Origin: Lachnospiraceae bacterium
GTDB lineage: Bacteria; Bacillota; Clostridia; Lachnospirales; Lachnospiraceae
DNA length: 10,613 nt
Direction of reading: 5' to 3'
NCBI GenBank assembly: GCA_017391545.1
Contig: JAFOYD010000108.1
Location: 1 to 10,613 of the forward strand
This document shows, piece by piece, positions 7,575 to 10,613 of this stretch (positions are counted from its first letter, which is position 1; each line of letters opens with the position of its first letter). A program made the translations under genes and the position numbers. Under the pieces are notes generated by a model. That model saw nothing but the letters and a program-made list of their open reading frames with translations. It did not search any database and had not been told where the DNA came from.

Positions 7575-7886
7575 ATGGCAATCAGTCCCATATTGCTCAA
7601 TGCCAGCATACAGCAGACCGACAATGTCCTGCATAATCAGGTAAAGCAGGTAGAGAAAGGCATGGTAGATCAGGGCAATATACAGGTTCAGGAAGAGAAA
7701 AAAGAGCAGCAGAAAGCGAAGCAGGTGGTTCATGCAGATGAGGCCCTGTTTAAGGAGGAACGCTTCGATGCGAAAGAAAAAGGGCACAATGAGTATTCCG
7801 GAGATGGAGGAAAAAAGCGGAAAAAAATACAGGGTGATGGAAGAGTCGTCACAAAGCCTGAAGGTGGATTTGACATAAAAATCTGA
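7575..7886 (+). CDS. Hydrophilic 103-aa protein, unknown function
   Basis: No family name can be given. The product has a mildly hydrophobic start (MAISPILLNASIQQ), then a long charged region rich in Gln, Glu and Lys (about 20-90) that is probably helical or disordered, with a basic patch GGKKRKK near residue 80. It ends in a short beta-like tail, GGFDIKI. There is no signal peptide or membrane segment. The internal EKGHNEYSG and the ending resemble small proteins I recall at this position in other Lachnospiraceae flagellar loci, which I cannot verify here. The start is firmly set by GGGGAGGAG at 7561-7569, one of the strongest ribosome binding sites in the window. It is the first gene after the fapA hairpin and lies 62 bases before the next gene. 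Confidence 0.85.
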   Translation: MAISPILLNASIQQTDNVLHNQVKQVEKGMVDQGNIQVQEEKKEQQKAKQVVHADEALFKEERFDAKEKGHNEYSGDGGKKRKKIQGDGRVVTKPEGGFDIKI

Positions 7887-7948
7887 TTTGATACATACTA
7901 TGCGTGGATCGGATCACAGGATTACATATGGGAAAGGTTTGGTAACAG

Positions 7949-9148
7949 ATGAATTGGTTAGAAGTAGCACTGATCGTTTTTGGAGTTGGTGCTTTTGCAG
8001 GAAGCTTCCTGATTAAGGGAAAATCAGAGGAGGAAGATGAAGGACAGCAGATTGATGTGGAACTCATCAGAAGTGTGATTAATAAAGAAATGGGCGATGC
8101 AAAGGAGCGTGTCGCTGAGGTCGTGGATGAGACATTGGAATATGCCGTAGAAAAAACAGAGCGTGCATCTGAGCGAATATCCAATGAAAAGATCATGGCA
8201 ATCAGCGAGTATTCTGAGACTGTCCTTGCAGACATCAACAAGTCGCATCAGGAGGTCATGTTTCTCTATGACATGCTGAACGATAAACACAATAATCTGA
8301 AGGAAACGGTAAAGCATGTCGACAAGACTGCGAGGGAGGCTGAGGAGGCTGCAAATGCAGCAGCCCTGGCGCTTGCAGCAAAGGCAAAGGAAGACGCAGA
8401 AGCGAAGGCAAGAGAGCAGCTTGAAAAAGAGGCAGAACAAAAGGAAGAGGCAAAGAGAAAAGAAGCCCTTGAGCGTGCATCACAGGACAAGGAAGCACGG
8501 GAGAAGGAGTATGCCCGTCGCCAGATGGCACGACTGATTCTTCCTATGCAGCAGGAGATGATAGGGCATCGCCAGGTCGATCTGCGATCCATGGATATGA
8601 AATCGCTTGCAATCAATCCGGGTGCAGGTAAATTGGATCAAAGTAGTAAGCCTGATGCGGAAAAGACAGCAAATGACAAGCCGGCAGAGTTAAGACCGCT
8701 GGTTGTAAAAAGTGTGGAAATATTATCAGCTGATATCGTGTCATCCAACGACATGAAGCCGGTATCAGAGAATGCGAATGTAAGTCAGGTCAGTGCAGTT
8801 GACCTGCAGACGCTTGGTTCAAGACCGGAAGACATGAAGGTGGTTGATGTAAAACCTGCGGATATCAGACCAGTGGAGGTCTATTCCTTTGCAGAGCAGG
8901 CACCTCATGTGGAGAGACCTGAAAAGAAACAGGCGCAGGCAGCAGCTCTGGAAAATACGGTAAGCATGATGAAACAGCAGGACGATGTTATTGAAAATGC
9001 TCCGGCTGATGAATTTGGTGAAAATAATAATGACAGGATACTCCGGCTTCATAAGGAGGGACTTTCCAATGTAGACATCGCAAAGGAACTTGGACTTGGC
9101 GTAGGAGAGGTAAAGCTTGTCATCAATCTGTTCAAGGGGGCTGTATAA
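7949..9148 (+). CDS. Membrane-anchored coiled-coil protein with C-terminal HTH-like segment (DUF6115/SwrB-like candidate)
   Basis: 399-aa single-pass membrane protein. One N-terminal hydrophobic helix (about 4-22, LEVALIVFGVGAFAGSFLI) is followed by KGK and an acidic stretch, suggesting a cytoplasmic body. Residues 35-115 are helical and include EVMFLYDMLNDKH at 102-114. Residues 117-192 form an Ala/Glu/Lys-rich coiled coil. Residues 210-313 contain three blocks of pentapeptide-like repeats. The end (362-395, EGLSNVDIAKELGLGVGEVK) looks like the small helix-turn-helix-like domain I recall as DUF6115. In B. subtilis the gene between sigD and rpsB is swrB, a one-helix membrane protein that promotes flagellar export apparatus assembly. 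Position and topology match, but this protein is more than twice SwrB's ~170 aa, so the assignment is an inference. AAAGG at 7933-7937 is the likely ribosome binding site. The TAA is directly followed by the next ATG. Confidence 0.88.
   Translation: MNWLEVALIVFGVGAFAGSFLIKGKSEEEDEGQQIDVELIRSVINKEMGDAKERVAEVVDETLEYAVEKTERASERISNEKIMAISEYSETVLADINKSHQEVMFLYDMLNDKHNNLKETVKHVDKTAREAEEAANAAALALAAKAKEDAEAKAREQLEKEAEQKEEAKRKEALERASQDKEAREKEYARRQMARLILPMQQEMIGHRQVDLRSMDMKSLAINPGAGKLDQSSKPDAEKTANDKPAELRPLVVKSVEILSADIVSSNDMKPVSENANVSQVSAVDLQTLGSRPEDMKVVDVKPADIRPVEVYSFAEQAPHVERPEKKQAQAAALENTVSMMKQQDDVIENAPADEFGENNNDRILRLHKEGLSNVDIAKELGLGVGEVKLVINLFKGAV
8576..8887 (+). repeat. Pentapeptide-like repeat blocks encoded within the 399-aa protein
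   Basis: Protein-level five-residue periodicity with a small or hydrophobic residue, an acidic residue, then L/M/I/V at the centre. Block 1 (residues 210-224): VDLRS-MDMKS-LAINP. Block 2 (246-265): AELRP-LVVKS-VEILS-ADIVS. Block 3 (284-313): VDLQT-LGSRP-EDMKV-VDVKP-ADIRP-VEVYS. This resembles the A(D/N)Lxx pentapeptide repeat, but with few and imperfect copies, so a full beta-helix is not certain. Confidence 0.55.
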
Positions 9149-9799
9149 ATGAAGTTAAAATATATGTTAAGAGGCCTCGGACTTGGAATCATCATTACGG
9201 CAGCGGTCATGGGAGCCTACAGCAGAAATGCAGTGGCAGATGCAAGAGTACAGGTGTTAAAAGAATATGGACTTGGCGAGGAGCCTGTGGTGACCGGTGA
9301 GACAGAAAACTCGGAAGAAGACACAGAGTCATCGACGATCAGTGAAACGACAGAGCCTGTTATTTTGAGAGATGAAGATGTCGAGTCGGAGATTTCTTCT
9401 GTGCTGGATGCGGCGATCGACGCAGAGCATGCATCGACAGAGCAGCAGGAATCACCAGTTGAGGAGACTTTGGAAGATGCCACGACGCAGACTGCAGAAA
9501 CGGTGGAGCAGGCGACATCAGCAGAGCAGCAGGAGCCGTCGACAGAAGCAGTCGTAATTGTTACGCCATCAGATGAACCATCCAACACAGGGGATGGAAT
9601 CCAGATTGTCATTTCGAAGGGTGATGACTCCGGAACTGTTTCAAGAAAGCTTTACAATGCCGGTCTGATTGAAAATGCTGCTGAATATGATGCCTTTCTG
9701 ATGCAGCACGGGTATGATAAAAAGATCAGTACTGGTACAAAGATCATTTATGCGACGGATAGCTGGCAGGAAATCGCGGAAAAACTCACAAGTAAATAA
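9149..9799 (+). CDS. Anchored or exported acidic protein with MltG/LysM-like C-terminal module
   Basis: 216-aa product. The basic N-terminus (MKLKYMLRGLG) and hydrophobic helix at about 8-24 (GLGLGIIITAAVMGAY) look like a membrane anchor or signal peptide; no lipobox Cys is present. RNAVADARVQVLKEYGL follows, then a long low-complexity region rich in Glu, Ser, Thr and Gln (about 45-148), typical of an extracytoplasmic linker. The C-terminal 65 residues (IVISKGDDSGTVSRKLYNAG ... WQEIAEKL) resemble the LysM-like subdomain of MltG/YceG endolytic transglycosylases. The catalytic MltG domain is absent, so enzyme activity is not expected; peptidoglycan binding is an inference. Its ATG directly abuts the upstream TAA, and AAGGGGG at 9134-9140 lies inside the end of the upstream gene, so the two are translationally coupled. 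A strong terminator follows. Confidence 0.85.
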   Translation: MKLKYMLRGLGLGIIITAAVMGAYSRNAVADARVQVLKEYGLGEEPVVTGETENSEEDTESSTISETTEPVILRDEDVESEISSVLDAAIDAEHASTEQQESPVEETLEDATTQTAETVEQATSAEQQEPSTEAVVIVTPSDEPSNTGDGIQIVISKGDDSGTVSRKLYNAGLIENAAEYDAFLMQHGYDKKISTGTKIIYATDSWQEIAEKLTSK

Positions 9800-9820
9800 A
9801 AATTATAAATTAAAATTTCG

Positions 9821-9847
9821 AAGACCTCTTGCAAAGGAGGTCTTTTT
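9821..9847 (+). terminator. Intrinsic terminator closing the flagellar gene block
   Basis: A 10-pair stem (9821-9830 AAGACCTCTT with 9835-9844 AGGAGGTCTT, one T-G wobble) closes a GCAA (GNRA-type) loop and runs into five Ts (9843-9847). It starts 22 bases after the stop of the 216-aa gene. No A-run lies on the left side, so it should act only on + strand transcription. Confidence 0.88.
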
Positions 9848-9857
9848 ATGTTATGAT
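9829..9857 (+). promoter_or_regulatory. Sigma-A type promoter for rpsB, nested in the upstream terminator
   Basis: TTGCAA (9829-9834) as -35, a 17-base spacer, and TATGAT (9852-9857) as -10, with TG at 9849-9850 forming an extended -10 (TGtTATGAT). Expected transcription start is near 9864. The -35 box coincides with the top of the terminator stem and its loop. It is the best promoter-like match in the gap and would make rpsB independent of the flagellar genes. Confidence 0.68.
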
Positions 9858-9863
9858 GCTAAT

Positions 9864-10016
9864 GTTCGGCTGTATTCGGGTATTGCAGCCGGACAAAACA
9901 AATTATTACAGTATTCACGTCTGTTGATTTGCGGTCCATGCCATTGACGCTTGCGGTAGCCCGCAGAGATGACGCAGACGGAAGCGCGGTCATTCCGCAG
10001 AAAATGGAGGTAAGAT
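9864..10016 (+). promoter_or_regulatory. Structured 5' leader of rpsB, possible S2 autoregulatory element
   Basis: About 150 bases of untranslated leader between the predicted start and the rpsB ATG. Three hairpins are visible: 9865-9873 with 9885-9893 (9 pairs including two G-T); 9952-9956 TGCGG with 9961-9965 CCGCA, loop TAGC; and 9969-9975 with 9986-9993 (7 pairs, one bulged G). CCGCAGA occurs at 9961-9967 and again at 9995-10001, so TGCGG at 9952 has two possible partners, the second just upstream of the rpsB ribosome binding site. Ribosomal protein genes are often controlled by such leaders; regulation here is inferred. Confidence 0.45.
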
Positions 10017-10613
10017 ATGAGCGTTATTTCAATGAAGCAGTTATTAGAGGCAGGTGTTCATTTTGGACATCAGACAAGAAGATGGAACCCTAAGATGGCT
10101 CCTTACATCTTCACAGAGAGAAATGGTATCTATATCATCGACTTACAGAAGTCTGTAGGCAAGGTTGATGAGGCTTACAAGGCTGTAGCTGACATCGCAG
10201 CACAGGGTGGTACAATTCTTTTCGTTGGAACAAAGAAACAGGCTCAGGATGCTGTTCGTACAGAGGCAGAGCGTTGTGGAATGTTCTATGTAAATGAGAG
10301 ATGGTTAGGCGGTATGCTTACAAACTTCAAGACAATCAGAAGCAGAATCGCAAGATTAAAGGCTATTGAGACAATGGCAGAAGACGGAACATTTGATGTT
10401 CTTCCTAAGAAGGAAGTTATCCAGATTAAGAAAGAAATGGATAAGCTTCAGAAGAACTTAGGTGGTATCAAAGAGATGGGTGGCGCACCTGATATGATCT
10501 TTGTTGTTGACCCACGTAAGGAGAGAATTTGTATTCAGGAAGCTCATTCATTGGGAATTCCTTTAGTAGGTATCGCTGATACAAACTGTGATCCTGAAGA
10601 ATTAGATTACGTA
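10017..10613 (+). CDS. rpsB: 30S ribosomal protein S2 (3' end cut by window edge)
   Basis: Component of the small ribosomal subunit, binding near the head-body junction and needed for S1 recruitment or late assembly. The 199 visible residues start MSVISMKQLLEAGVHFGHQ and contain the S2 signatures GVHFGHQTRRWNPKM, ILFVGTKKQAQ, NERWLGGMLTNF, FVVDPRKE and IPLVGIADTNCDP. Family length is about 240-250 aa, so some 45-50 residues lie beyond the right edge. GGAGG at 10006-10010 is 6 bases from the ATG. Codon choice looks more biased (frequent AAG, GTT, CTT, GGT) than in the flagellar genes, as expected for a highly expressed gene. In related genomes tsf (EF-Ts) normally follows. rpsB next to the fla/che operon is a known Firmicutes arrangement. 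Confidence 0.98.
   Translation, partial: MSVISMKQLLEAGVHFGHQTRRWNPKMAPYIFTERNGIYIIDLQKSVGKVDEAYKAVADIAAQGGTILFVGTKKQAQDAVRTEAERCGMFYVNERWLGGMLTNFKTIRSRIARLKAIETMAEDGTFDVLPKKEVIQIKKEMDKLQKNLGGIKEMGGAPDMIFVVDPRKERICIQEAHSLGIPLVGIADTNCDPEELDYV

Noticed and set aside
9217..9612. Ser/Val-rich reverse-strand open frame opposite the 216-aa gene
   Set aside because: It arises from the low-complexity Glu/Ser/Thr codons on the + strand; no plausible domain or operon context.
9714..9947. Open frame running across the end of the 216-aa gene, the terminator and the rpsB promoter
   Set aside because: It overlaps strong non-coding signals, has no ribosome binding site and shows no protein family features.
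9848..10016. Repeats in the rpsB leader considered as a CRISPR or mobile-element end
   Set aside because: Only short (5-7 base) GC-rich repeats with irregular spacing; no spacers, terminal inverted repeats or transposase nearby.

Overview
The window is the distal end of a long flagellar and chemotaxis (fla/che) operon from a motile, low- to mid-GC Gram-positive bacterium. It is most likely a member of the Lachnospiraceae (Clostridia; Roseburia/Agathobacter/Butyrivibrio-like). Three things point there: the order cheB-cheA-cheW-cheC-cheD-...-fliA-...-rpsB, which matches the end of the Bacillus/Clostridia fla/che operon; the purine-rich Shine-Dalgarno sites; and the clostridial look of the predicted proteins, including RpsB. 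All genes are on the + strand and tightly packed. The placement rests on synteny and protein character, not on a search.

Layout. Positions 1-720 hold the 3' part of cheB (methylesterase domain complete, receiver domain off the left edge). It is followed almost without a gap by cheA (722-2857), cheW (2895-3392), cheC (3435-4055) and cheD (4110-4595). A small two-helix membrane protein of unknown function (4625-5053) precedes the flagellar sigma factor fliA/sigD (5091-5855) and a FapA/DUF342 polymer-forming protein (5885-7474). A hairpin with a T-run overlaps the fapA stop codon. It is followed by a second block of three poorly characterised genes: a 103-aa hydrophilic protein (7575-7886), a 399-aa membrane-anchored coiled-coil protein with pentapeptide-like repeats and a C-terminal helix-turn-helix-like segment (7949-9148), and a 216-aa anchored or exported protein with an MltG/LysM-like C-terminal module (9149-9799). 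A strong terminator at 9821-9847 ends this block. A promoter nested in that terminator and a structured ~150-nt leader precede rpsB (10017 to the right edge).

How the genes work together. CheA phosphorylates CheB (and CheY, outside the window). CheW couples CheA to receptors. CheB demethylates and CheD deamidates receptors for adaptation. CheC removes phosphate from CheY-P and partners with CheD. FliA directs late flagellar gene transcription. The genes after fliA occupy the place of swrB in Bacillus subtilis, so the 399-aa protein is a candidate SwrB-like flagellar assembly factor. The three genes around it are the least understood part of the window. No mobile element, CRISPR array, tRNA or rRNA was seen, and no gene-free stretch exceeds 300 bases (the longest is 9800-10016).
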